Positions 50,184-57,824 of a stretch of 64,000 nt of DNA are shown here, in pieces. The notes beneath the pieces are model-generated. The model did not search any database and was not told the origin of the DNA. It saw only the letters and a list, made by a program, of their open reading frames with translations. The DNA is from a virus, in IMG/VR virus record IMGVR_UViG_3300013126_001527, positions 26,896 through 90,895 of that record, one strand, 5' to 3'. Every line of letters begins with the position of its first letter. Position 1 is the stretch's first letter. A program made the translations under genes and the position numbers.

Positions 50184-50620
50184 TACAAGCAGAACGTGAA
50201 CAAATAGAACGCATCAAAGATGCCGCACGCAGACAAATCTGGGTGACTTTCCGTCGTGAAGGTGTTCACTGTTATCCAGATGCTGCTGTTAACCCACAAC
50301 TTAAAACTGGAGATCAGTATGATGTATCGTTTCTTGCTAGCCCTCATCGCCACATTTTTCATTTCCGGGTGTCAATCGACGTGTTCCACAACAACAGAGA
50401 CATCGAGTTCATCCAATTCAAACGATGGCTTGAGGCCCTGTATGTGGGCACTTTAGAACTAAACTATAAGTCATGCGAGATGATTGCAGACGATTTATAT
50501 GAGCAAATAGCAGGTCGCTACCCAGGTAGAGATGTTGCTATTGAAGTTTCAGAGGATGGTGAAAACGGGTGCACCATTGTCTATAATCAAACCCGTCCTT
50601 ATCAATCAGTCACTGTTTAG
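50180..50620 (+). CDS. Possible degenerate QueD-like T-fold protein
   Basis: A 146-residue protein. Residues 50-140 follow the 6-pyruvoyl-tetrahydropterin synthase layout loosely: FLASPHRHIFHFRVSIDVFH (H-x-H in a strand), REIEFI-type start of a helix (DIEFIQFKRWLEALY), a second helix SCEMIADDLYEQIAG in the place of PT-x-E-N-L-A, and a final strand VAIEVSEDGENGCTIVY. The true QueD is at 60079, so this would be a second, diverged member. The match is by pattern only and needs structure comparison; it could equally be an unrelated fold. Confidence 0.4.
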   Translation: MIQAEREQIERIKDAARRQIWVTFRREGVHCYPDAAVNPQLKTGDQYDVSFLASPHRHIFHFRVSIDVFHNNRDIEFIQFKRWLEALYVGTLELNYKSCEMIADDLYEQIAGRYPGRDVAIEVSEDGENGCTIVYNQTRPYQSVTV

Positions 50621-50630
50621 GAGATATATT

Positions 50631-50819
50631 GTGGCAAAGCTAGCTAAATTAGCAAAAGTAAATGACTCGTTCACTATTAATCGTTATGATAACGGTTGGA
50701 TGGTGGAAGTTGGTGGTCGTGATAAAAAAGAAGATTGGAAAACTACTAAGTTTTTATGTAACACAGAAGCAGAGTTGTTTGAACTAATCAAAGAATACAA
50801 CACAATGGAAATTGAATAA
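50631..50819 (+). CDS. Small conserved-looking protein, GTG start
   Basis: A 62-residue protein (MAKLAKLAKVNDSFTINRYD, then NGWMVEVGGRDKKEDWKTTK and LFELIKEY). GTG 50631 is preferred because TAGGAGAT stands 7 bp upstream and no better start exists. Beta-sheet plus terminal helix; function unknown. Confidence 0.6.
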   Translation: MAKLAKLAKVNDSFTINRYDNGWMVEVGGRDKKEDWKTTKFLCNTEAELFELIKEYNTMEIE

Positions 50820-50829
50820 GGAGAGAGTA

Positions 50830-51063
50830 ATGGCTTCACAACCAAAATGGCTTCCAAAATACCTACGTATGAGCCCAGAAGTAACCAAGATCTACAATGA
50901 CTTGGACGCATGGTTGAACTACTGTCGTTTCCGCATGATCAAATTTGACGAAGCGGATTTGTACCGTAGTCCAGAGTATAAAGAGTGGCAAGAACGCCGC
51001 AAGAAACGCCAGCAATGGCAACAACGTAATGGCCAGACTGGTGGCTATCAGGGGCGTCGCTAA
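50830..51063 (+). CDS. Small basic protein
   Basis: A 77-residue protein starting at ATG 50830 after AAGGAGAG. It has a helical middle (MSPEVTKIYNDLDAWLNYCR) and a Lys/Arg/Gln-rich tail (KEWQERRKKRQQWQQRNGQT). The end overlaps the glycosyltransferase start (TAATG). Possibly nucleic-acid binding by composition; unproven. Confidence 0.55.
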   Translation: MASQPKWLPKYLRMSPEVTKIYNDLDAWLNYCRFRMIKFDEADLYRSPEYKEWQERRKKRQQWQQRNGQTGGYQGRR

Positions 51064-52148
51064 TGGCCAAGGTCTTTTTAGTAGACCTTGAATCGGTCGA
51101 GACAAGGTACACAGCTCAATGGAAGAGTCATGTGCCCAATCTCTTAGAGGAACACGGACATGAAGTGTACGTTATTTCAGGGCCGCACGATATTCCAGCG
51201 GCTACAACTCCTGGCGCTTTTCTTAACTTTGGCGGCACGAACATTTATAAAGCGGCACAAGTCGAACGAATGGCTAGACTCTTTACACAAGGAGGGGTTA
51301 AAGCCGGAGATCATTTCATTTTTACAGATGCTTGGCACCCTGGAATTATCAATCTTAAGTATATGTCTGAGTTGCTTGGTATTCCTGTTGTGATTCACGC
51401 ACTCTGGCATGCTGGTAGTTATGACCCGCAGGACTTTTTAGGTCGCTTAATCGGTGATGCTCCTTGGGTGCGCTACAGTGAAAAAGCATTCTTTAGTGCT
51501 ATAGACCATAACTATTTTGCCACAGACTTTCACATTAATATGTTTGTTAAAAACCTATTAGAAGTACCAGATGGTAGAATTACTAATGTGGCAGGTAGTC
51601 TAATGCGCGAAGATAAAATTTTGCGCACAGGTTGGCCTATGGAGTATATGCCTAGTGTATTATCTCATTATAAGAATCAACCTAAACGAGACTTAATCTT
51701 ATTTCCGCACCGCATCGCGCCAGAAAAGCAATTAGAAATATTTAAAGATCTCGCTGAAAAATTACCGCAGTATGAATGGGTAGTGTGCCAGGAACAAAAC
51801 CTAACTAAAGAAGAATACCACAGTTTATTGAGTAAAGCTAAAATTGTTTTTAGTGCAAATCTACAAGAAACACTAGGTATTAGCATGTATGAAGGTGCAT
51901 TAGTTGATGCAATTCCTTTGGTTCCAAGTAGGCTAAGTTATATGGAAATGTACGATTATCAATTCCAATATCCTGGAGAATGGACAGAAAGCTGGGCAAA
52001 TTATCAACAGCACACTGATAAAATGATTGAAAAGATAGTTGACTCTGTCGAATCATATGATACTATCAGACCATCAATAGAACGTCAAGCGCAACGATTG
52101 ACTGAACAGTTTTTTTCAGCACAGGCCCTCTTAGAAAATATTCAATGA
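51063..52148 (+). CDS. GT-B (GT4-like) glycosyltransferase
   Basis: A 361-residue glycosyltransferase. N-terminal acceptor domain starts KVFLVDLESVETRYTAQWKS; the C-terminal donor domain has LILFPHRIAPEKQLEIFKDL, then AKIVFSANLQETLGISMYEG near 262-281, which matches the conserved E-x(7)-E-like donor-binding region of GT4 enzymes. It is flanked by the dpdA-like block and a DegT-like gene and overlaps the latter by 4 bp. It may glycosylate a modified base or a surface sugar; neither can be shown here. Confidence 0.75.
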   Translation: MAKVFLVDLESVETRYTAQWKSHVPNLLEEHGHEVYVISGPHDIPAATTPGAFLNFGGTNIYKAAQVERMARLFTQGGVKAGDHFIFTDAWHPGIINLKYMSELLGIPVVIHALWHAGSYDPQDFLGRLIGDAPWVRYSEKAFFSAIDHNYFATDFHINMFVKNLLEVPDGRITNVAGSLMREDKILRTGWPMEYMPSVLSHYKNQPKRDLILFPHRIAPEKQLEIFKDLAEKLPQYEWVVCQEQNLTKEEYHSLLSKAKIVFSANLQETLGISMYEGALVDAIPLVPSRLSYMEMYDYQFQYPGEWTESWANYQQHTDKMIEKIVDSVESYDTIRPSIERQAQRLTEQFFSAQALLENIQ

Positions 52149-52723
52149 CCTTTGATAAAATTCTAAAGTTTGAACAGGCATTGGGCGCATTTACAGGTGC
52201 GCCTTTTGTCGTCATGACTGATTGCTGCACACATGCCTTAGAGTTATGTTTACGTTACGAAAAGCCTATTAACTGTGCATTTACAGCATACACGTATCTG
52301 AGTGTGCCTATGACCATGCGCAAGTTAGATATTGAATACAGACTAATTCCAGAAGAATGGACTGGTGAATATCAACTACACGGTACCCGTATCTGGGATA
52401 GCGCACGTAAGCTACAGTTAGGTATGTATCGCAAAGGTCAGATGCAGTGCTTAAGTTTTGGGCACGACAAACCGTTGAGCATTGGTCACGGCGGTGCTAT
52501 TTTATTAGATGATGAGCGGGCATACCGTACACTAATACGTCAGCGGTATGACGGGCGTGACTTGTCTATAAGCCCATGGCAAAATCAACAGGTGTTTGAA
52601 GTGGGCTATCACTATCGTCCGACCATTGAAGATGCAGAACGTGGATTAGAATTATTAGCTACCGTAGACCAAAAACCTAAATACAAACAATATCCCGACT
52701 TGCGTGAAATTATTTTCAAATAG
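52145..52723 (+). CDS. Short DegT/DnrJ-type aminotransferase-like protein
   Basis: A 192-residue protein corresponding to the large PLP-binding domain of DegT-family sugar aminotransferases, which are usually about 370 residues. FTGAPFVVMTDCCTHALELC is the cofactor phosphate-binding start, TYLSVPMTMRKLDIEYRLI the next segment, and LSFGHDKPLSIGHGGAILLD the Lys region that forms the Schiff base. The C-terminal domain is missing, so activity is doubtful; it could bind PLP or a sugar nucleotide. Same operon as the GT4-like gene. Confidence 0.65.
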   Translation: MTFDKILKFEQALGAFTGAPFVVMTDCCTHALELCLRYEKPINCAFTAYTYLSVPMTMRKLDIEYRLIPEEWTGEYQLHGTRIWDSARKLQLGMYRKGQMQCLSFGHDKPLSIGHGGAILLDDERAYRTLIRQRYDGRDLSISPWQNQQVFEVGYHYRPTIEDAERGLELLATVDQKPKYKQYPDLREIIFK

Positions 52724-52724
52724 T

Positions 52725-52754
52725 TTGACAACGGTCTAAATAAACCTATATACT
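52725..52754 (+). promoter_or_regulatory. Sigma70-type promoter for folE
   Basis: TTGACA (52725-52730), 18-bp spacer, TATACT (52749-52754). A TCTAAATA late-like box (52735-52742) lies inside the spacer. Confidence 0.75.
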
Positions 52755-52797
52755 ATTATTAACTATCCCAATCCACTGGGTAAACATCGGAGTAGAA

Positions 52798-53493
52798 ATG
52801 ACAAAATATACAGTAAGTGAATCAATTCGTAATAATCTACGAGCAAATAACAAACGTTTCTGGGCAGGCGACAACATCTCAGAATACATTACAGAAGAGC
52901 AGAAACAACTATTAATCGACGAAGCAACACTAGCGTTTGAAGGTGTGCTGGATACACTATTAATTGATCGCGAAACAGATCCTAACAGTTACGGCACGGC
53001 TAGACGTTTAGCTAAGATGTACTTTAACGAAATTATGGCAGGTAGATATGATCCAGCACCTGATGCTACAGCTTTCCCAAATGATAGTGAAGATAGATAC
53101 GAAGGTATGCTTGTGGTTCGTAGCGAGTTACGTAGTATGTGCTCACACCACCATCAACCTGTCAGCGGAGTCGCTTATATTGGAATTATTGCCGCTAACA
53201 AACTTATTGGCCTATCTAAATACACTCGGATTGCTCAGTGGTGTGCTCGCCGTGGTACACTACAAGAAGAGCTTGCGAATGATATCACGCGAGAGATTAG
53301 TCGAGCGACTGGCAGCAATAACGTAGCAGTATATATTCAAGCAACGCACGGTTGCTGTGAGAATCGTGGCATTATGGCACATTCAAGTTTAACTCAAACT
53401 ACAGTATTAACAGGTGCATTTAAAACTGACCCCAATACTAAGAAAGAGTTCTTTGACAACATTAAACTACAACAGGAGTTTGCTCCAAGATGA
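52798..53493 (+). CDS. folE: GTP cyclohydrolase I
   Basis: A 231-residue FolE type IA enzyme that converts GTP to dihydroneopterin triphosphate, the first step to folate and to 7-deazaguanines. Zinc ligands are seen as RSMCSHHHQPVSG (Cys and His near 114-117) and ATHGCCENRGI (Cys near 186). KLIGLSKYTRIAQWCARRGTLQE is the substrate-pocket signature. GGAGTAG precedes the ATG and a sigma70 promoter stands upstream. In phage 7-deazaguanine systems FolE, QueD and QueE feed QueC and DpdA; all but QueC are present in this window. Confidence 0.93.
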   Translation: MTKYTVSESIRNNLRANNKRFWAGDNISEYITEEQKQLLIDEATLAFEGVLDTLLIDRETDPNSYGTARRLAKMYFNEIMAGRYDPAPDATAFPNDSEDRYEGMLVVRSELRSMCSHHHQPVSGVAYIGIIAANKLIGLSKYTRIAQWCARRGTLQEELANDITREISRATGSNNVAVYIQATHGCCENRGIMAHSSLTQTTVLTGAFKTDPNTKKEFFDNIKLQQEFAPR

Positions 53494-53819
53494 AATGGTT
53501 AGATAGTTGGATTCAACGTTGTTACAATCGCGCACGCAGCCGTGACGAAGCTCAAAGTATTATGTTAGATGAGAATCCTAGACGTGGTCGTGGAAGAATT
53601 AGCCCTGTATCTAGTAGCACAAGTAGAGTTGAACATAACTACGATGACCGTAGTGTAATTACTTTTAAGGTATTTGGTGCCAACGGCGGTATGATTGTAG
53701 AGACCAATCGTTATGATGAAAAGCGTGATACTGAAGCCATTGGCAGATATGTTATCAGTGACGATGCTGACCTAGTAGAAAGCCTAGGCAAGATTGTTAG
53801 CATGGAATACCTACGCTAA
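53490..53819 (+). CDS. Small hypothetical protein
   Basis: A 109-residue protein overlapping folE by 4 bp. A basic N-terminus (WIQRCYNRARSRDEAQS, NPRRGRGRISPVSSS) precedes a small beta domain (SVITFKVFGANGGMIVETNR). No family recognised. Confidence 0.55.
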   Translation: MKWLDSWIQRCYNRARSRDEAQSIMLDENPRRGRGRISPVSSSTSRVEHNYDDRSVITFKVFGANGGMIVETNRYDEKRDTEAIGRYVISDDADLVESLGKIVSMEYLR

Positions 53820-54145
53820 TGATACATTTGCCGCCAGGGGTTACCATCAACCGTAATGCTAGAATTGTCGTTTGGGCAGTTACTCCAGAAATGATCGATT
53901 GGTGGCAACATGTTGGTGGAAATATCAGTGTAGAATCTTGGTATGATGCTAAAGGTAGAGAACAGCAGACTACAGTATTACAATTTGGGCGAGCTAAACC
54001 AAGTTACAAAATGCAAACAGGCACCGGTGAAGTTATTATTAATTTCAATCAAGAAGATTCAAATACAGCCTTAATGTTTATTATGAAGTTCAGTGATGAA
54101 ATCAACACACACAATTTAAGAGAGTACACAGACTATGTCTATTGA
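53819..54145 (+). CDS. Small hypothetical protein
   Basis: A 108-residue beta-rich protein in a TAATG overlap with the previous gene (IVVWAVTPEMIDWWQHVGGN, YKMQTGTGEVIINFNQED). It overlaps the phosphoribosyltransferase gene by 11 bp. Unknown function. Confidence 0.55.
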   Translation: MIHLPPGVTINRNARIVVWAVTPEMIDWWQHVGGNISVESWYDAKGREQQTTVLQFGRAKPSYKMQTGTGEVIINFNQEDSNTALMFIMKFSDEINTHNLREYTDYVY

Positions 54146-54671
54146 AAAAGTATATTACGATTATATCAAAATCCAAGAATGGGTAAACAAAATCTCATTC
54201 CAAATGTTTAAAGATAAGTGGCGCCCAGATTACATTGTGGGCTTAACACGCGGTGGTCTAATTCCTGCGGTTATGATGAGTCACGCATTAGATGTTCCTA
54301 TGCACACGTTAGAAGTTAAACTACGTGATCATGAGAATACAGAAAGCAACTTATGGATGGCAGAGGATGCTTATGGGTACGGTGGTAGTTTTGATGGCAG
54401 ACCTATTCACGATGAATACAAGCAAAAGAACATTCTTATCTTAGATGATATCAATGACACAGGTGCTACATTAGATTGGATTATTCAAGACTGGCAAGCA
54501 AGTTGCTTACCAAACAGCGAACGGTGGGCAGATGTTTGGGGTAACAATGTTCGATTCGCTGTTTTAATTGATAACCTGAGTAGCAAATTTAGTAGAAAGG
54601 TTGATTATTGTGCAAAAGAAATTAACAAAGCAGAACGAGACGTTTGGATCGTCTACCCTTGGGAACGTTAA
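54135..54671 (+). CDS. Purine-type phosphoribosyltransferase
   Basis: A 178-residue PRTase. The PRPP-binding loop is ILILDDINDTGATLDW near 112-127 and YIVGLTRGGLIPAVMMSHAL near 33-52 is the PPi-loop region. Enzymes of this size (hypoxanthine/guanine PRTase or xanthine-guanine PRTase type) join a base to PRPP. It could salvage purines or act on a deazapurine base; the substrate is not predictable. ATGA-like overlaps tie it to the folE operon. Confidence 0.8.
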   Translation: MSIEKVYYDYIKIQEWVNKISFQMFKDKWRPDYIVGLTRGGLIPAVMMSHALDVPMHTLEVKLRDHENTESNLWMAEDAYGYGGSFDGRPIHDEYKQKNILILDDINDTGATLDWIIQDWQASCLPNSERWADVWGNNVRFAVLIDNLSSKFSRKVDYCAKEINKAERDVWIVYPWER

Positions 54672-54765
54672 GATTGACACAAAGACTACTAGTGTGTTAC
54701 AATACTTAGATGGGTATGAAACTACAGACTATCTTGAAAATCAATATAACAGGGCTTATCAATGA
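54610..54765 (+). CDS. Possible small gene between the PRTase and queE, GTG start
   Basis: A 51-residue frame from GTG 54610 (AAAGG 9 bp upstream) ends at TGA 54763-54765, exactly overlapping the queE ATG as ATGA, the pattern seen throughout the genome. The product would read MQKKLTKQNETFGSSTLGNV, then QYLDGYETTDYLENQYNRAY. It overlaps the last 62 bp of the PRTase gene. Amino acid composition looks coding, but no other support exists. Confidence 0.4.
   Translation: MQKKLTKQNETFGSSTLGNVKIDTKTTSVLQYLDGYETTDYLENQYNRAYQ
54674..54703 (+). promoter_or_regulatory. Sigma70-type promoter for queE
   Basis: TTGACA (54674-54679), 18-bp spacer, TACAAT (54698-54703). Confidence 0.65.
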
Positions 54766-55631
54766 AATTAAAAGTTAGTGAAATATTTTATTCAGCACAA
54801 GGTGAGGGTCGTTTTGTTGGCGTACCGAGTGTATTCTTGCGTACATTTGGCTGCAATTTTACGTGCAGCGGTTTTGGTATGCCTAGAGGTACAATTAGCA
54901 CTGAAGCAGACGAAGTTGCTAAAACTGTTACACTATACAAAACATACGAAGACCTACCATTAGTCAACACAGGGTGCGATAGCTATGCGTCATGGCATCC
55001 TAAGTTTAAAAGTTTAAGCCCAACCTATGACACATCTGAAGTTATTAGTAAGATGTTGGCCTTGACCCCAAATAATCGTTGGGCGCAGGACAATGGCAAT
55101 GATGTACACTTGGTTATCACAGGTGGCGAGCCATTGTTAGGTTGGCAAAAAGTATACCCTGAGATGTTAGAAGCAATTGAAATGCGTGACCTAAAGAACA
55201 TTACATTTGAAACTAACGGTACTCAAGAACTTAGCGAGGACTTTAGACAATACTTAGATCAGTGGCAGTATGGTGACTCAAGTGGTGGCGAACGTGAAAT
55301 TACATTTAGTGTAAGTGCCAAACTAAGTCCAAGTGGAGAGAAGTGGGAAGATGCTATCAAACCAGAGATTGTAACAAGCTATCAAGAGTTTGGTACTACA
55401 TATCTTAAGTTTGTAGTTGAGCGTCCAGAAGACTTTGAAGAAGTTGAAGCGGCGGTATTTCAATATCGCATAGCTGGGTTTACTGGAGCAGTGTACATCA
55501 TGCCAGTGGGTGGGGTTGTTAGCGTTTACGATGGCAATAAATTTAATGTAGCTGATGAAGCTATGCGTCGTGGCTATTATTACAGTCCACGTCTACATGT
55601 AGACTTATGGGGTAATTCGTGGGGCAAATGA
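54762..55631 (+). CDS. queE: 7-carboxy-7-deazaguanine synthase, QueE, with stretched cluster motif
   Basis: A 289-residue radical AdoMet enzyme that makes the 7-deazaguanine ring from 6-carboxy-tetrahydropterin. SAQGEGRFVGVPSVFLR (residues 11-27) is the QueE start and LVITGGEPLL near 125 the AdoMet-binding GGE motif. The [4Fe-4S] ligands are unusual: Cys31 and Cys35 are normal (GCNFTC), but the third is probably Cys72 (TGCDSYASW), giving C-x3-C-x36-C instead of C-x3-C-x2-C. Variants of the motif are known in other QueE groups. The start is coupled (ATGA) to a possible small gene. Confidence 0.9.
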   Translation: MKLKVSEIFYSAQGEGRFVGVPSVFLRTFGCNFTCSGFGMPRGTISTEADEVAKTVTLYKTYEDLPLVNTGCDSYASWHPKFKSLSPTYDTSEVISKMLALTPNNRWAQDNGNDVHLVITGGEPLLGWQKVYPEMLEAIEMRDLKNITFETNGTQELSEDFRQYLDQWQYGDSSGGEREITFSVSAKLSPSGEKWEDAIKPEIVTSYQEFGTTYLKFVVERPEDFEEVEAAVFQYRIAGFTGAVYIMPVGGVVSVYDGNKFNVADEAMRRGYYYSPRLHVDLWGNSWGK

Positions 55632-55978
55632 CCTTAGAGCAAGTAGTATACGCAACACTAATATGGTCATTGCTGATTTCCGTCTCTTATAGTCATAGCG
55701 GACTTAAAAAAATCAAAAATTGCTATGGCATGTGGTTCCGCCAAAGCTATTGGACAAACTATAACATTGTTGAGTTTGCTAGTTGGCTAGCCAAGGCAGT
55801 GATTATTGTCCCTGGGCTAATTTTTAGCGTACAAATTTGGTGGCTGTATTTCGTTACATTAGTTACTAGCTTGTCACTTATTTGGGCTAGTAATAAAAAA
55901 CTACTTCCTACCTTAGTTGGATTTAACACTGTTTGGGTTTGGATCAGTTGTATGGTATTGTCGCAGCACATTTTTTAA
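55628..55978 (+). CDS. Membrane protein, 3-4 helices
   Basis: A 116-residue protein starting at ATG 55628 (ATGA with queE). Hydrophobic segments near residues 6-25, 50-75 and 77-115 (TLIWSLLISVSYSH-like, AVIIVPGLIFSVQIWWLYFV, VGFNTVWVWISCMVLSQ). A loop holds YGMWFRQSYWTNYNI. Possibly a transporter or channel for a precursor; no family recognised. Confidence 0.6.
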   Translation: MTLEQVVYATLIWSLLISVSYSHSGLKKIKNCYGMWFRQSYWTNYNIVEFASWLAKAVIIVPGLIFSVQIWWLYFVTLVTSLSLIWASNKKLLPTLVGFNTVWVWISCMVLSQHIF

Positions 55979-55987
55979 AAGGAACAT

Positions 55988-57103
55988 ATGGGTTATTATT
56001 TTACAAGCGAGAGTGTCAGTGAAGGGCATCCAGATAAAGTAGCAGACGCTATTAGCGATGCTGTTTTAGATCTAATAATGCGTGACGGTGATCGTGCAAA
56101 ACGTTGTGCCTGTGAAACACTTGTAACTACCAACCGTGTTGTGTTGGCGGGTGAGTATAAAGGTATTTTACATGCAGAAGAAGTTGAAAGTGCTACACGT
56201 AAAGTTATCAAAGACATTGGGTATGAGCAGACTGGATTTGATTGGCGCACTGTTGATATTACTAATCTATTACATGGACAAAGTGCTGATATTGCTCTTG
56301 GTACTGACCATTTTGGCGCAGGTGACCAAGGCCTAATGTTTGGCTACGCTATTAACGAAACGCCAGACCTAATGCCAAGTGCTATCTATTATAGTCACTT
56401 AATTGTTAAAGAACTAACACGCCAACGTAAAGGTGGGCAAGCATGGCTAGGTCCAGATGCTAAATCACAGGTAACTATGGAATACAATGATGACGGCACA
56501 GTAAAGCGTATTGCTAAAATTGTTTGCTCAACACAACATGCCGATGATGTTGACATTGAAAATGTTCGCAGAATGGTTAAAGAATACATTACTGCAATTT
56601 TACCTGGAGAACTACTTGATGATAGCACAGAGTATCTTATTAATCCTACTGGTAGGTTTGTTATTGGCGGTCCTGATGGAGATACTGGACTTACCGGGCG
56701 TAAAATTATTGTCGACACTTACGGCGGTTATAGCCCTCACGGTGGCGGTGCTTTTAGCGGCAAAGATCCCACTAAAGTAGATAGATCATCTGCCTACATG
56801 GCTCGATACCTTGCGAAAAATATTGTAGCTAGTGGACATGCAAAGAAAGCAACTGTACAGATTAGTTATGCTATTGGCGTTAAAGAACCAACTAGCCTAT
56901 ATATTAATACTCACGGACATGGTGATGACGGTTGGTTAACCAATTGGGTTCGTAAAAATATTGATCTAACACCGTTAGGCATTATAAATAGATTTGCTAT
57001 GTTCCGTCCTATCTATAGCGAAACTACTAACTACGGGCACTTTGGTAAAGCTAATTTACCGTGGGAACAAACAGATTTAGTTGACTCACTTAACAAGGAA
57101 TAA
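55988..57103 (+). CDS. metK: S-adenosylmethionine synthetase
   Basis: A 371-residue MetK that makes AdoMet from ATP and methionine. The start YYFTSESVSEGHPDKVADAI holds the His and Asp of the active site; the mid region FGAGDQGLMFGYA matches the family hexapeptide (GAGDQGxMFGYA) and GGGAFSGKDPTKVDRSSAYM the conserved P-loop-like motif. It is a little shorter than the bacterial enzyme (about 384). Consumers in the window are QueE, the methyltransferase-like protein and the SpeD-like protein. AAAAGGAAC precedes the ATG. Confidence 0.95.
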   Translation: MGYYFTSESVSEGHPDKVADAISDAVLDLIMRDGDRAKRCACETLVTTNRVVLAGEYKGILHAEEVESATRKVIKDIGYEQTGFDWRTVDITNLLHGQSADIALGTDHFGAGDQGLMFGYAINETPDLMPSAIYYSHLIVKELTRQRKGGQAWLGPDAKSQVTMEYNDDGTVKRIAKIVCSTQHADDVDIENVRRMVKEYITAILPGELLDDSTEYLINPTGRFVIGGPDGDTGLTGRKIIVDTYGGYSPHGGGAFSGKDPTKVDRSSAYMARYLAKNIVASGHAKKATVQISYAIGVKEPTSLYINTHGHGDDGWLTNWVRKNIDLTPLGIINRFAMFRPIYSETTNYGHFGKANLPWEQTDLVDSLNKE

Positions 57104-57104
57104 T

Positions 57105-57566
57105 ATGGGATTATTTGATAAAATCACAGGAAAAGCACGTCGAACTGAAGAAGCACGATTAAAGGCTGTAGCAGAAGCAGAAGCTATTGCTAAAAAAGAA
57201 CTACAGGCCAAAAAACGTGCCGAAGCAAAAGCTAAAAAGGATGCCATTAAAGCGGCCGAAGCCGATAGCCCCAAGGCACAGGCAACTGCTAAAGGTGAAC
57301 CGTGGGTGTCAATTTTGAACATGGAATTAAATCCTGAAGACCCAGGACAAGGTGCCTTTGAGTTGGATTGGAACGATAAATTTGTAGCTAATTTAGTTCG
57401 CGCAGGCTATCAAGGTAAAACTGATGCTGATATTGTAGACAACTGGTTTCAAACCATCTGTCGAAATGTAGCATTGGAAACTTACGAGCAATACCAAGCA
57501 GATCCTGAACAGCGTAGAAATAACAATCGTCGAGATTTGGGCGACGGAAGAACGGAGATAAGTTAA
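57105..57566 (+). CDS. Conserved phage protein with Lys/Ala helix
   Basis: A 153-residue protein starting at ATG 57105 after AAGGAA. Residues 10-65 are a Lys/Ala/Glu helix (EAIAKKELQAKKRAEAKAKK); residues 72-145 form a compact domain (WVSILNMELNPEDPGQGAFE, NLVRAGYQGKTDADIVDNWF, TICRNVALETYEQY) that looks familiar from T4-like phages of unknown function. Confidence 0.6.
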   Translation: MGLFDKITGKARRTEEARLKAVAEAEAIAKKELQAKKRAEAKAKKDAIKAAEADSPKAQATAKGEPWVSILNMELNPEDPGQGAFELDWNDKFVANLVRAGYQGKTDADIVDNWFQTICRNVALETYEQYQADPEQRRNNNRRDLGDGRTEIS

Positions 57567-57793
57567 TGTCTAAGGAACAAAAAATTAAAGAAATAATTGC
57601 TGCCAGCATTGATAATATTACTTCTGGTGACATTAAAAACGAACAAAGATTGAGCGAACTGGGTGCAGATAGTTTAACTGCTATTGAAATTATTGTAGGG
57701 CTCGAACATGAATATGATGTTGAAGTCCCAGATGATTTTGACCCTAATAGTACTGTTCAAACACTAATAGATTTTATTAATAATAATTCTTGA
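57566..57793 (+). CDS. acpP: Acyl carrier protein
   Basis: A 75-residue four-helix carrier protein. The phosphopantetheine attachment Ser lies in LGADSLTAIEI (DSL, near Ser36). The overall length and acidic composition (IVGLEHEYDVEVPDDFDPNS) match AcpP. It starts in a TAATG overlap with the previous gene. Apo-ACP would need a host phosphopantetheinyl transferase. With three desaturases in the same genome it suggests a lipid-directed programme, although it could also serve another acyl or amino-acyl transfer. Confidence 0.85.
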   Translation: MSKEQKIKEIIAASIDNITSGDIKNEQRLSELGADSLTAIEIIVGLEHEYDVEVPDDFDPNSTVQTLIDFINNNS

Positions 57794-57818
57794 CACTTAT
57801 TAGAAAAGAAAGTATAAT
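57790..57818 (+). promoter_or_regulatory. Sigma70-type promoter, perfect consensus, leaderless
   Basis: TTGACA (57790-57795), 17-bp spacer, TATAAT (57813-57818). The next ATG is 57825, 6 nt after the -10 box, so the transcript should begin at the start codon. Confidence 0.8.
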
Positions 57819-57824
57819 GTTTAC

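Noticed and set aside
52755-52797. Possible preQ1 riboswitch in the folE leader
   Set aside because: Only a weak CCCA/TGGG hairpin is present; the conserved preQ1 aptamer sequence is not recognisable.
54710-54778. Leader peptide frame overlapping the queE start (ATG 54710 to TAG 54778)
   Set aside because: It has no Shine-Dalgarno sequence, and the GTG-start frame ending in ATGA with queE fits the genome's habit better.
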